Assembly: GCA_016927175.1 (NCBI GenBank) | Contig: JAFGNC010000387.1 | Span: 1-7,528, forward strand | Direction of reading: 5' to 3' | DNA: 7,528 bases | Source: Gammaproteobacteria bacterium | GTDB lineage: Bacteria > Pseudomonadota > Gammaproteobacteria > Steroidobacterales > Rariloculaceae | In this document: piece by piece, positions 1 to 6,458 of the stretch | Layout of the letters: each line of letters starts with the position of its first letter | Numbering within the stretch: the first letter of the stretch is position 1 | Program-made: the position numbers and the translations under genes | Notes under the pieces: generated by a model | What the model was told of the DNA's origin: nothing | The model's database searches: none | Seen by the model: only the letters and a program-made list of their open reading frames with translations

Positions 1-1589
1 AGCTGGCGCAGCAGCTCGTCGCCGGCGCTGTGCCCGCACGCGTCGTTGACGATCTTGAACTGGTCGAGGTCGATGTGCAGCACGGCATAGGACGTCTCGC
101 GCGCCTTGGCGCTCTTCAGAGCCCGCTCGAGCCGGCTCTCGAACTCGCGCCGGTTCACGAGCTCCGTCAGGATGTCGTGGCTCGCCGCGTAGCTGAGCCG
201 CCGGTTCAGCTCCCGCGACTCGCTGACGTCGTGGAACACGAGCACGCCGCCCGTCACGTTGCCGACGGGATCGCGGATCGGCGCGGCCGTGCTCTCGATA
301 TACAGCTCGTTGCCGTCGCGCCGGATCAGCAGCGTCGGCCGGACGGACTTGATCGAGCGGTTGCGCCGCATCGCGACCGCGACGGGATTCTCGACCGGCT
401 CGCAGGTCTCCTCGTGGAACCCGCGGAAGATCTCGTCGATCGTGCGCCCGACCGCGTCGTCGAGCTTCCAGCCCGTCAGATCCTCGGCGACCGGGTTCAG
501 GTACTGCACCCGGCTGTCGGCATCGGTCGTCACGACACCGTCGCCGATCGACTGCAGCGTGATCTGCGCGCTTTCCTTCTCGCGGAACAGCGCCTCCTCG
601 TACAGCTTGCGCTCGGTGATGTCGGTCTCGACGCCGACCAGGCGCTTCAGCCGGCCGTGGTCGTCGACCCGGCCCTTGACGCGGCTCTGTACCCACCGCC
701 ATTCGCCGTTCGCGTGGCGCATCCGGTGCACGCTCTCGAACAGCTCGGTGCGCCCCTCGAGGTGCTCGCGGATCTGCGCCTGCACGCGCGCCATGTCGTC
801 CGGGTGAACGAGAAAGCGCCACTCCGGCACGTCTTCCGTCAGGCCGTAGCCGAGCATCGCGCGCCAGCGCGGCGAGAAGTACATGGAGTTGTCGCGGACG
901 TCGTAATCCCACAGGCCGTCATTGGCCGTGTTCGTCACCAGGCGGTCGCGCTCCTGGACCGTGAACAGGTCTTCCTGGAGGCGGATGCGCTCGAGCCCGC
1001 TGGCGCAGCTGACGCCGACGAGCTTCAGGGCCAGGTGCAGATCGGCCGTCCATTCCGGATTCGGCCTGGAGCTGCAAATCCCGAGGAGGCCCCCGAGCGT
1101 GTCGCGTATATTGAAGCCGACGACCAGCAGCGCGCCGACGTTCAGGCTCGCGAGGTTCTCCGCGTCGCGGCGCTGCGCGAGCGGCGCATTCGACGTATCG
1201 GAAATCTCCAGCAGCCGCAGATGCTCCAGGCGGCTGCGGATCCACGGGAAATCCGTGAGCTCCCGCGACTTCAGAACTTCCGGATTGCAGGTCGAGAACG
1301 TGGAGCGGCCCGCGTAGACCTTGTCGAACACGGTCGCGTCGTCGTCCAGCAGCGCGATGAACAGGGAATCGGCGGAACAGGCGTCGGTCAGCGACTGGAG
1401 GCCGGCCTTGAGCCTCTCTTCGACGTTTGCGACCGAAACGCTCTGAAAATCAACGGCGACCTTCGTGCAGATCAGGTCGAGGCCGGGAGCACGGGACTTG
1501 GCAGCCACGCCTGTCAGACTGCAATGCTCTGGACCCGGTTGAATCGTATCCTCTTTGATAGCGTCAACGCGCCCGGCTCCATCACCCAT
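1..1589 (-). CDS. GAF-PAS-PAS-GGDEF sensor protein, probable diguanylate cyclase (C-terminus outside window)
   Basis: Reading the minus strand from ATG 1587-1589 gives an open frame of 529 codons to the left edge. No signal peptide or membrane segment is visible, so it is probably cytoplasmic. Domains in order: a GAF-like region at about residues 45-205; a PAS_3-type domain at about 214-326 (NDGLWDYDV, then MYFSPRWRAMLGY, ending VGVETDITERK); a second PAS at about 338-460 (SIGDGVVTTD, YLNPVAEDLTGW, ending GVLVFHDVSESREL); and the start of a GGDEF domain from about 468 (SHDILTELVNRREF, then HIDLDQFKIVNDACGHSAGDE). The GG(D/E)EF loop, the I-site and any EAL domain lie beyond the edge, so cyclase activity and a hybrid cyclase/phosphodiesterase design cannot be judged. 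The usual LTGL of the GGDEF entry is LTEL here. The start is supported by GGAG at 1597-1600 with a 7-nt spacer and an in-frame TGA at 1608-1610. The gene is divergent from the DUF4139 gene. Confidence 0.93.
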   Translation of the reverse strand, partial: MGDGAGRVDAIKEDTIQPGPEHCSLTGVAAKSRAPGLDLICTKVAVDFQSVSVANVEERLKAGLQSLTDACSADSLFIALLDDDATVFDKVYAGRSTFSTCNPEVLKSRELTDFPWIRSRLEHLRLLEISDTSNAPLAQRRDAENLASLNVGALLVVGFNIRDTLGGLLGICSSRPNPEWTADLHLALKLVGVSCASGLERIRLQEDLFTVQERDRLVTNTANDGLWDYDVRDNSMYFSPRWRAMLGYGLTEDVPEWRFLVHPDDMARVQAQIREHLEGRTELFESVHRMRHANGEWRWVQSRVKGRVDDHGRLKRLVGVETDITERKLYEEALFREKESAQITLQSIGDGVVTTDADSRVQYLNPVAEDLTGWKLDDAVGRTIDEIFRGFHEETCEPVENPVAVAMRRNRSIKSVRPTLLIRRDGNELYIESTAAPIRDPVGNVTGGVLVFHDVSESRELNRRLSYAASHDILTELVNRREFESRLERALKSAKARETSYAVLHIDLDQFKIVNDACGHSAGDELLRQ

Positions 1590-1651
1590 TCGTGGGCTCC
1601 AACGCGATCAGGAGCGTCTCCGGCTGATTGATTACCCCCAAGACCGTCAGC

Positions 1652-1679
1652 ATTGTGACAGCAAAGCGGCAGATTACAA
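1652..1679 (-). promoter_or_regulatory. Candidate sigma70-type promoter for the GGDEF sensor gene
   Basis: On the minus strand TTGTAA (1679-1674, 4 of 6 to TTGACA) is followed after 16 nt by CACAAT (1657-1652, 4 of 6 to TATAAT). Transcription would start near 1645 and leave a leader of about 55 nt before the ATG at 1589. This is one of the few AT-richer stretches in the divergent gap. Judged by eye only; the match is moderate. Confidence 0.3.
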
Positions 1680-1746
1680 GCAGCCTGTCCCCGAACTGCG
1701 ACATGCGTGCCGTCGGTGCCGGCGAGGCGACATAAGTCCCCGCCAC

Positions 1747-1763
1747 GCGGGAATTAACCCCGC
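1747..1763. promoter_or_regulatory. 17-bp dyad in the divergent gap, possible operator
   Basis: GCGGG (1747-1751) and CCCGC (1759-1763) are perfect inverted arms around the AT-rich centre AATTAAC. The site lies 64 bp before the ATG of the DUF4139 gene, a position where a dimeric regulator could bind. The GGGAATTAA core also resembles the -35 box of some extracytoplasmic-function sigma factors, but I find no matching -10 at normal spacing. No known operator is recognised. Confidence 0.2.
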
Positions 1764-1827
1764 CGCGCAAACCGCATCGTTTCAGTAAGGCGTACTTCAC
1801 TGGATTGCCCGAAAGGACGTTGTGCTC

Positions 1828-3369
1828 ATGGCAAATTTCCATCCCCTGCCCCGCCCGCTGTGCGCGGCGCTCGCAGCCGCGCTGCTGGCGGCGCCGGCCG
1901 CGGCGCAGGTTCCGACCGCCGACACGGCACTGACGATTTATTCGACGACCCGGCCGGGCGGCGTCCCGGCGGACCAGTACCGCCCGGCGCCCGGCGGCTA
2001 CCCGAGCCTCGCGGGCCGGGACGTGCCGGGCTACGCGGTGATCCGCCAGCAGCGCCGGCTCGAGCTCGATTCCGGCCTGAATCGGATCGATTTTCGCGAT
2101 GTGGCCGCCTACATCGACCCGACGACGGTGACGTTCGAATCGCTGACGGCGCCGGATACGACGCGCGTCATCGAGCAGAACTTCCGGTTCGACCTCGTCA
2201 GCGCCGATAAGCTCCTCGACCGCTACATCGATCAGATCGTCACGGTGGACCAGGTCGCGGGCGACCGCGTCACGTCGATTACCGGCCGGCTGCTCAGCAC
2301 TGCGGGGGCCTTGGTGCTGCAATCCGACGACGGCCGCATCCACGCGGTGCGCAGCTACCAGAACGTGCACTTCCACGATCTTCCGGGCGGACTGATTACG
2401 CGACCCACGCTGGTCTGGGACGTCGCCGCCGAGCGCGCGGGCACGCACGACGCACGCATCGGCTATCAGACGGCCGGCCTGACCTGGTGGGCCGACTACA
2501 ACCTGGTTTTCCGCGAAGGGGCGGACGCGAACAGCGGAGCCGCTGACGTCCACGCCTGGGTCAGCGTGCTGAACCGCTCCGGAGCGAGCTTCGACGACGC
2601 GCGCCTGAAGCTGATCGCCGGCGACGTGAATCGCGCCGAACCGGCGCAGCCGCGGGTCATGCGGGCGCTCGAGGCCGCCTCGGTCGCGCAGGACGCCGCC
2701 GGGTTCGACGAGCGAAGCTTCTTCGAGTTCCATCTCTATACGCTCGGCCGCACGACGACGCTGCCGGGCGACTCGACGAAGCAGATCGAGCTGTTTCCGA
2801 AGGCCGCCGACGTGCCGGTCCGGAAGAAGCTCGTCTACTACGGGCTCGCGCCCCACTACGGGACTTTCGGCGGGCCCGCCACGGATCGCGACTACGGCCT
2901 GCCGATGAACACGAAGGTCGACGTCTACCTCGAGCTCGACAATCGCGCCGAGGCGGGGCTCGGCGTGCCCCTGCCGGCCGGCCGCCTGCGCGTGTCGCAG
3001 CTGGACCCCGCCGACTCGACGCTCGAGTTCATCGGCGAAGACGTCATCGACCACACGCCGAAAGACGAGACGGTGCGGATCCGGCTCGGGTCGGCTTTCG
3101 ACGTCGTCGGCGAGCGCCGCCAGACCGCGTTCAGGCTCGAGCGAGACGCGGAGCGGATGGAGGAGTCGATCGAGATCAGGGTACGTAACCACAAGACGGC
3201 GCCGGTCGAGGTCCTGGTCCGCGAGGTCCTGTTCCGCTGGACCACGAGCGAGATCCTCGAATCGTCCCACGACTGGGAGCGCGACGATGCCCGCACGGTC
3301 CATTTCCCCGTCACCGTCCCGGCCGACGGCGAAGTCACGGTCCGTTACACCGTGCGATACACGTGGTGA
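1828..3369 (+). CDS. Exported DUF4139 domain-containing protein
   Basis: A protein of 513 residues that matches the DUF4139 family (PF13598), whose molecular function is not established. Residues 1-26 look like a Sec signal peptide: a short N-terminal stretch, a hydrophobic Ala/Leu core (CAALAAALLAAPAAA) and probable cleavage after AAA before Gln27. The mature part is therefore periplasmic or extracellular. An N-terminal beta-rich region (about 34-200) contains NRIDFRDVAAYIDPTTV and EQNFRFDLVS. The DUF4139 region follows from about 205 with the hallmark YQTAGLTWWADYNL (about 213-226) and KLIAGDVNRA (261-270), and the protein ends in TVRYTVRYTW. A Pro/Gly-rich insert at about 42-69 sits inside the first conserved segment and looks like a subfamily trait. 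I prefer ATG 1828, 10 nt after AAGGA (1813-1817); GTG 1822 is an in-frame alternative adding two residues. It is divergent from the sensor gene and converges on the maoC-like gene. Confidence 0.92.
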   Translation: MANFHPLPRPLCAALAAALLAAPAAAQVPTADTALTIYSTTRPGGVPADQYRPAPGGYPSLAGRDVPGYAVIRQQRRLELDSGLNRIDFRDVAAYIDPTTVTFESLTAPDTTRVIEQNFRFDLVSADKLLDRYIDQIVTVDQVAGDRVTSITGRLLSTAGALVLQSDDGRIHAVRSYQNVHFHDLPGGLITRPTLVWDVAAERAGTHDARIGYQTAGLTWWADYNLVFREGADANSGAADVHAWVSVLNRSGASFDDARLKLIAGDVNRAEPAQPRVMRALEAASVAQDAAGFDERSFFEFHLYTLGRTTTLPGDSTKQIELFPKAADVPVRKKLVYYGLAPHYGTFGGPATDRDYGLPMNTKVDVYLELDNRAEAGLGVPLPAGRLRVSQLDPADSTLEFIGEDVIDHTPKDETVRIRLGSAFDVVGERRQTAFRLERDAERMEESIEIRVRNHKTAPVEVLVREVLFRWTTSEILESSHDWERDDARTVHFPVTVPADGEVTVRYTVRYTW

Positions 3370-3491
3370 GCAGGCGCGATCGGCGGCGGAGCGCCGGCGG
3401 TGGCGTTGCGGACCCTGCCGCGCGACGGGTCAGGCTCGGCTTCGGTTCGGCCCGGACCGCCCCGCGCCGCGCGCCCCGCGCCGTGCGGCGG
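3370..3491. other. Convergent intergenic gap
   Basis: 122 bp of very GC-rich sequence between the stop of the DUF4139 gene and the stop of the minus-strand maoC-like gene. It holds only a small dyad after the plus-strand stop (CGGCG 3384-3388, loop GAG, CGCCG 3392-3396) and no T-tract on either strand. No intrinsic terminator of the classic kind is visible and no gene is supported. Confidence 0.6.
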
Positions 3492-3514
3492 CTACTGCCC
3501 GGCCGGCCGCCGCA
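3484..3514 (-). terminator. Dyad across the maoC-like stop codon, possible operon-end hairpin
   Basis: TGCGGCGGC (3484-3492) and GCCGCCGCA (3506-3514) form a perfect 9-bp inverted repeat with a 13-nt loop. The TAG at 3492-3494 sits at the edge of the 3' arm in the minus-strand RNA. No U-tract follows, so it would be a poor intrinsic terminator. It could be an RNA-stabilising 3' hairpin or a chance dyad in GC-rich DNA. Confidence 0.3.
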
Positions 3515-3959
3515 GCATCAGGACGTTGCGTTTGCAGATCGCCACCAGCGCGTCGTGCTGGTTGTATCCCCTGTGCTCGAGCGTCAGTATGCCGTTCGCC
3601 GGCCGCGACCGGCTCGGCCGCATCGCGACCACCTCCGTCTCGACCCGCACCGTGTCTCCCGCGAACAACGGATGCGGAAAACGCACGTCCTCGAGACCCA
3701 GATTCGCCACGGTCGTCCCGAGCGTCGTCTCGTGAATGGAGATGCCGACGATCAGGCCCAGAGTGAAAAAGCTGTTGATCAGCGGCTGACCGAACTCCGA
3801 CTGCGTCCGCATGTACTCGCGATCGATGTGCAGCGGCGCGGGATTGTGCGTCATCGCGCTGAACAGCACGTTGTCCGTCTCGGTCAGCGTGCGCCGTATC
3901 GCATGCCGGAAGACGCGGCCGACCTCGAATTCCTCGTAATAATGACCCGTCACGTCCAT
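3492..3959 (-). CDS. MaoC-family (hot-dog fold) acyl-CoA dehydratase/hydratase
   Basis: A 155-residue, single hot-dog protein. The motif stretch TETDNVLFSAMTHNPAPLHID (about 26-46), then FGQPLINSFFTLGL and LGTTVANLGLEDVRFPHPLF with GDTV, is typical of MaoC-like hydratases that add or remove water across the 2,3-bond of an acyl-CoA. It most resembles the branched or dicarboxylic acyl-CoA subgroup (mesaconyl- or itaconyl-CoA hydratase-like); the exact substrate is not readable. His44 is the expected catalytic His. The position five residues earlier, Asp in (R)-specific enoyl-CoA hydratases, is Asn39. The start is ATG 3959, with AGGA at 3967-3970 and a 7-nt spacer; the frame stays open upstream, but only as an Arg-rich shadow of proC. 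It is third in the minus-strand run, 50 nt after proC. Confidence 0.9.
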   Translation of the reverse strand: MDVTGHYYEEFEVGRVFRHAIRRTLTETDNVLFSAMTHNPAPLHIDREYMRTQSEFGQPLINSFFTLGLIVGISIHETTLGTTVANLGLEDVRFPHPLFAGDTVRVETEVVAMRPSRSRPANGILTLEHRGYNQHDALVAICKRNVLMLRRPAGQ

Positions 3960-3985
3960 GGCTCCGTCCTGATGCTTCGGTTCGA

Positions 3986-4006
3986 GCGGCGCTTCGCGAG
4001 CGCCGC
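3986..4006 (-). other. Intercistronic hairpin after the proC stop codon
   Basis: GCGGCGCT (3986-3993) and AGCGCCGC (3999-4006) are a perfect 8-bp inverted repeat with a 5-nt loop. It lies 3 nt beyond the proC stop on the minus-strand RNA and 26 nt before the maoC-like start. There is no U-tract. It could slow 3' decay of the upstream message or modulate expression of the downstream gene; these roles are inferred. Confidence 0.4.
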
Positions 4007-4009
4007 CGG

Positions 4010-4831
4010 TCACGCCTCGGACAGCTCGCGGCCGCGAGCCGCCGCCGCGAGCACGGCCTCCGCCAGCAGCTTCGCCATCGCGTCGCCGTCCATCAGCACC
4101 CTGAGCGCCGCCTCCGTCGTACCGCCCGGGCTCGTGACGCGGCGCCGCAGCTCCGCGGCCGGATCGCCGGAGGACTCGGCGTATGCGCCGGCCCCGGCCA
4201 CCGTCACGGTCGCGAGCCGCGTCGCGAGACGCTCGTCCAGCCCAACCGCGACGCCGGCACGCGTCAGCGCCTCGATCAGCAGGAACACGTAGGCGGGGCC
4301 GCTGCCGGACACGGCCGTGACGGCATCCATCTGCGCTTCGTCGTCGACCCACTCGACGGCGCCGACCGCCGACATCAGATCCGTCGCGAGCTCGCGCTGC
4401 GCGGCCGCAACCTGCGGTGACGCCGTCAGCACCGTCATACCCCGGCCGATAGCCGCGGGCGTATTCGGCATCGCGCGAACGACCGCGGCGTCGGCGCCGA
4501 GCTCCGCCGTCAGCGCTGCGATCGGCTTCCCCGCGGCGATCGACAGCACCAGCGGCGGCCGGCCGCCGGCCGCGGCCTGCGTCAGCGATCGCAGCGCCCC
4601 TGCGAGCTGCCCCGGCTTCACGGCCATCACGACGATATCGGGCGCGGAGCCGCGCAATGCGTCCGTCGCCGCGGCCGCTCCTCTGACGCCGAGCTTGGCG
4701 GCGGCGTCGAGCGCGGCGGGAGCCGGATCGGCGACTCGTATGGATTCCGGCGCGATGCCGCGTTCGAGCCAGCCCCTGACGAGGGCCTGACCCATGTTGC
4801 CGAATCCCAAGAGCACGATGTTCCGCTTCAT
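4010..4831 (-). CDS. proC: Pyrroline-5-carboxylate reductase
   Basis: A 273-residue protein, the normal ProC length. ProC catalyses the last step of proline synthesis in the cytoplasm, reducing 1-pyrroline-5-carboxylate with NAD(P)H. Visible marks: the Rossmann dinucleotide motif GFGNMGQAL at residues 9-17; VKP at 71-73, typical of the family; RAMPNTPA at 119-126; VSGSGPAYVFLLIEAL in the dimerisation region at about 174-189; and the C-terminal signature RVTSPGGTTEAAL at 231-243. All expected motifs are intact. The start is ATG 4831, directly before the conserved KRNIVLLGFGNMG. The frame is open further upstream, but that extension would overlap the symporter gene. The Shine-Dalgarno is weak or close (AGGGA 1 nt before the ATG; GGTGGG further up), and a strong dyad lies just upstream. 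It is the middle gene of the run, 32 nt after the symporter. Confidence 0.97.
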   Translation of the reverse strand: MKRNIVLLGFGNMGQALVRGWLERGIAPESIRVADPAPAALDAAAKLGVRGAAAATDALRGSAPDIVVMAVKPGQLAGALRSLTQAAAGGRPPLVLSIAAGKPIAALTAELGADAAVVRAMPNTPAAIGRGMTVLTASPQVAAAQRELATDLMSAVGAVEWVDDEAQMDAVTAVSGSGPAYVFLLIEALTRAGVAVGLDERLATRLATVTVAGAGAYAESSGDPAAELRRRVTSPGGTTEAALRVLMDGDAMAKLLAEAVLAAAARGRELSEA

Positions 4832-4844
4832 GTCCCTGCCCACC

Positions 4845-4862
4845 GGCCGGCGTTGGCCGGCC
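4845..4862 (-). other. Intercistronic hairpin between symporter and proC
   Basis: GGCCGGC (4845-4851) and GCCGGCC (4856-4862) form a perfect 7-bp stem with a 4-nt loop. In the minus-strand RNA it begins 1 nt after the symporter stop (TAG, 4866-4864) and ends 13 nt before the proC ATG. It therefore fills most of the 32-nt gap and lies just upstream of the proC ribosome-binding region. There is no U-tract. It may tune proC translation or stabilise the symporter message. Confidence 0.4.
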
Positions 4863-4863
4863 T

Positions 4864-6150
4864 CTACAGCTCCGGCGCGACCCGCCGCACGTCCTGCGTC
4901 TCCTCGATCGTGACGTGCCGGTCGTCGAAGAGCTTCTGGTCGAGCGCATTCTCGCTGCGCGCAATGACGCACGTCACCGCCGAATCTCCGGTCACGTTGA
5001 CCGCCGTCCGCAGCATGTCGAGCAGCCGGTCGACGCCGATGATCAGCGCGATGCCCTGCACCGGCAGACCGACCTGCTGCAGCACCATGGCCAGCATGAT
5101 CAGCCCCGCGCTCGGCACGGCCGCCGTTCCGATCGACGCGAGCGTCGCCGTCAGCACCACGGTCAGGTAGTCGCCGAGGCCGAGATCGACCCCGTACACG
5201 TTGGCGATGAACACCGTCGCGACGCCTTGCATGATCGCCGTGCCGTCCATGTTGATCGTCGCGCCGAGCGGCACCGTGAAAGCCGCGATGGAGTTGCCGA
5301 CGCCGTGACGGCGCTCCAGCGTGTTCAGCGTGACGGGTATCGTCGCGCTGCTCGACGACGTGCTGAAGGCGAACGTCATGACCGCCTTCATCTTGGCAAA
5401 GAACGGAATCGGGTTCAGACCGCCGAGCCGCAGCAGCAGCGTGTACGTCAGCGCGACGTGCAGCACGAGACCCGCGGCGACGACCAGGAAATAGCTCGCG
5501 AGCGGCCGGAACGCATCAAGCCCCTGCGTCGCGAACGTACGCGCGATCAGCGCGAACACGCCTATGGGCGCGGTCTTGATCACGAGCAGCACCATCCGCA
5601 TCACGACGTCGTTCAGATCGTGGAACACGCCCGCGACGCGCCTGCCCGCCTCCCCGGACACCGAGATCGCGAAGCCGAGCAGCAGCGCGAAGACGATGAT
5701 CTGCAGCATCTCGCCCTCGGCCAGCGCGCGGATCGGGTTCGAGGGCACCATGTCGATCAGGACTTCGGTCAACGGCGGGGCTTCACGACTCTCGAACTCG
5801 ACGTTACCCGCGAGCTCGAAGCCCTCGCCGGGCGACACGAGCAGCGCCAGCGTCAGCGCGAGGACGAGCGCCGCCGCCGTCGTGACGAGGTACAGCCCCA
5901 GGGTCTTTGCGCCGAGCCGGCCGAGCGCGCGCATGTCGCCGAGGGACGTGACGCCGCAGACCAGCGACACGAGCACGAGCGGCACCACCATCATCTGCAG
6001 TAACGCGATGAAAATCCGGCCGACGATCTCGAACAGACCGCCGACGAGCCAATCGTCGACCAGAGCGGTGCCGGAGCCGACGGCGCCGAGCAGAACGCCG
6101 ACGACGATGCCCGCCACCATCGCGGCGATGATTTTTTGCGTGAATCCCAC
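4864..6150 (-). CDS. DAACS-family dicarboxylate/acidic amino acid:cation symporter (GltPh/SLC1 type)
   Basis: About 428 residues, a multi-pass inner-membrane transporter of the glutamate/aspartate symporter family. Numbered from GTG 6150: first membrane segment about 6-27; LQIIVFALLLGFA at about 149-161; serine-rich hairpin HP1 with STSSSSATIPVT (263-274); NMDGTA in TM7 (300-305); HP2 tip SIGTAAVPSAG (339-349); and TM8 VDRLLDMLRTAVNVTGD (373-389). In TM8 Asp374, Asp378, Arg381, Asn385 and Asp389 align with GltPh Asp390, Asp394, Arg397, Asn401 and Asp405. The Arg binds the substrate side-chain carboxylate, so glutamate, aspartate or a C4-dicarboxylate is expected, coupled to Na+ or H+. Start: GTG 6150 gives the family-like N-terminus GFTQKIIAAM, but only GGGG precedes it. 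GTG 6210 is possible (448 residues) but has no Shine-Dalgarno. It is the first gene of the run with proC and the maoC-like gene. Confidence 0.95.
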   Translation of the reverse strand: MGFTQKIIAAMVAGIVVGVLLGAVGSGTALVDDWLVGGLFEIVGRIFIALLQMMVVPLVLVSLVCGVTSLGDMRALGRLGAKTLGLYLVTTAAALVLALTLALLVSPGEGFELAGNVEFESREAPPLTEVLIDMVPSNPIRALAEGEMLQIIVFALLLGFAISVSGEAGRRVAGVFHDLNDVVMRMVLLVIKTAPIGVFALIARTFATQGLDAFRPLASYFLVVAAGLVLHVALTYTLLLRLGGLNPIPFFAKMKAVMTFAFSTSSSSATIPVTLNTLERRHGVGNSIAAFTVPLGATINMDGTAIMQGVATVFIANVYGVDLGLGDYLTVVLTATLASIGTAAVPSAGLIMLAMVLQQVGLPVQGIALIIGVDRLLDMLRTAVNVTGDSAVTCVIARSENALDQKLFDDRHVTIEETQDVRRVAPEL

Positions 6151-6458
6151 CGAGAGCCCCGGCCACGAGATCGACGGGACACTAGCGGCTACCCCGCGGC
6201 AGTGCAACACGGCGGCACGTCAACATCCAACGGCAGCGGCAGATTGGTTAATATGCGCGCTGGAATGACGCGCCGCGTTCCCCATGCGCAACAACAACAC
6301 CCGAGCCGAACGCGAGCTCGAAGACTCAACTCCCGGATCCCAGCGCCCGGAGACCGTCCACGGCCGCCCCGCCCGCGCGGCACGGCGCATGCACGGTTTC
6401 GGCTCCGGTGCGCAGGTCGGCCGCGGCCCTGGCGCTTCCGACAGAAGCAGGAGATGAC
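6151..6458. other. Divergent intergenic region between symporter and thiolase genes
   Basis: About 308 bp (248 if the symporter starts at GTG 6210). The only clearly AT-rich spot is GATTGGTTAATATG at 6242-6255. It gives a -10-like TAATAT (6249-6254) on the plus strand and TATTAA (6253-6248) on the minus strand, but neither has a recognisable -35 at 16-18 bp. From about 6275 to 6454 no forward frame has a stop codon. One frame contains a 57-codon ORF (ATG 6284 to TGA 6455-6457), rich in Arg and Gly, without a Shine-Dalgarno and with rare AGA/AGG codons at its end; I do not call it as a gene. A perfect GGCCGCGGCC palindrome lies near 6419-6428. No RNA gene or repeat is recognised. Confidence 0.5.
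6449..6453 (+). promoter_or_regulatory. Ribosome-binding site fixing the thiolase GTG start
   Basis: AGGAG at 6449-6453 lies 5 nt before GTG 6459-6461, the strongest Shine-Dalgarno in the window. It decides between this start and the in-frame upstream GTG at 6408-6410, which has none. The conserved thiolase N-terminus (VYVIGVAQAP) begins three residues after the chosen start. Confidence 0.75.

Noticed and set aside
30..1631. Plus-strand open frame of 533 codons
   Set aside because: It is antisense to the GAF-PAS-PAS-GGDEF gene, whose minus-strand translation has clear domain motifs. The plus translation is Arg/Ala/Val-rich with no recognisable family; long antisense frames are normal in GC-rich DNA.
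1628..1656. Plus-strand promoter TTGATT, 17 nt, CATTGT for the DUF4139 gene
   Set aside because: The -10 matches only 3 of 6 positions, and the leader would be about 160 nt with nothing else to support it.
1751..1785. ECF sigma factor promoter (GGAATTAA followed by CGTTT)
   Set aside because: The distance between the two boxes is clearly longer than the usual 16-17 nt, so the match is not credible as a promoter.
1582..3303. Minus-strand open frame of 573 codons
   Set aside because: Antisense to the DUF4139 gene, whose family motifs and signal peptide are clear. The minus translation is Arg/Val-rich and unrecognisable.
3960..4964. N-terminal extension of the maoC-like frame
   Set aside because: The frame stays open upstream of ATG 3959 but overlaps proC and reads as Arg-rich low complexity. 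ATG 3959 has an AGGA site and begins the family-like N-terminus.
4915..6003. Plus-strand open frame of 362 codons
   Set aside because: Antisense to the symporter, rich in Arg, His and Gln; it is the mirror of the hydrophobic codons of the transporter.
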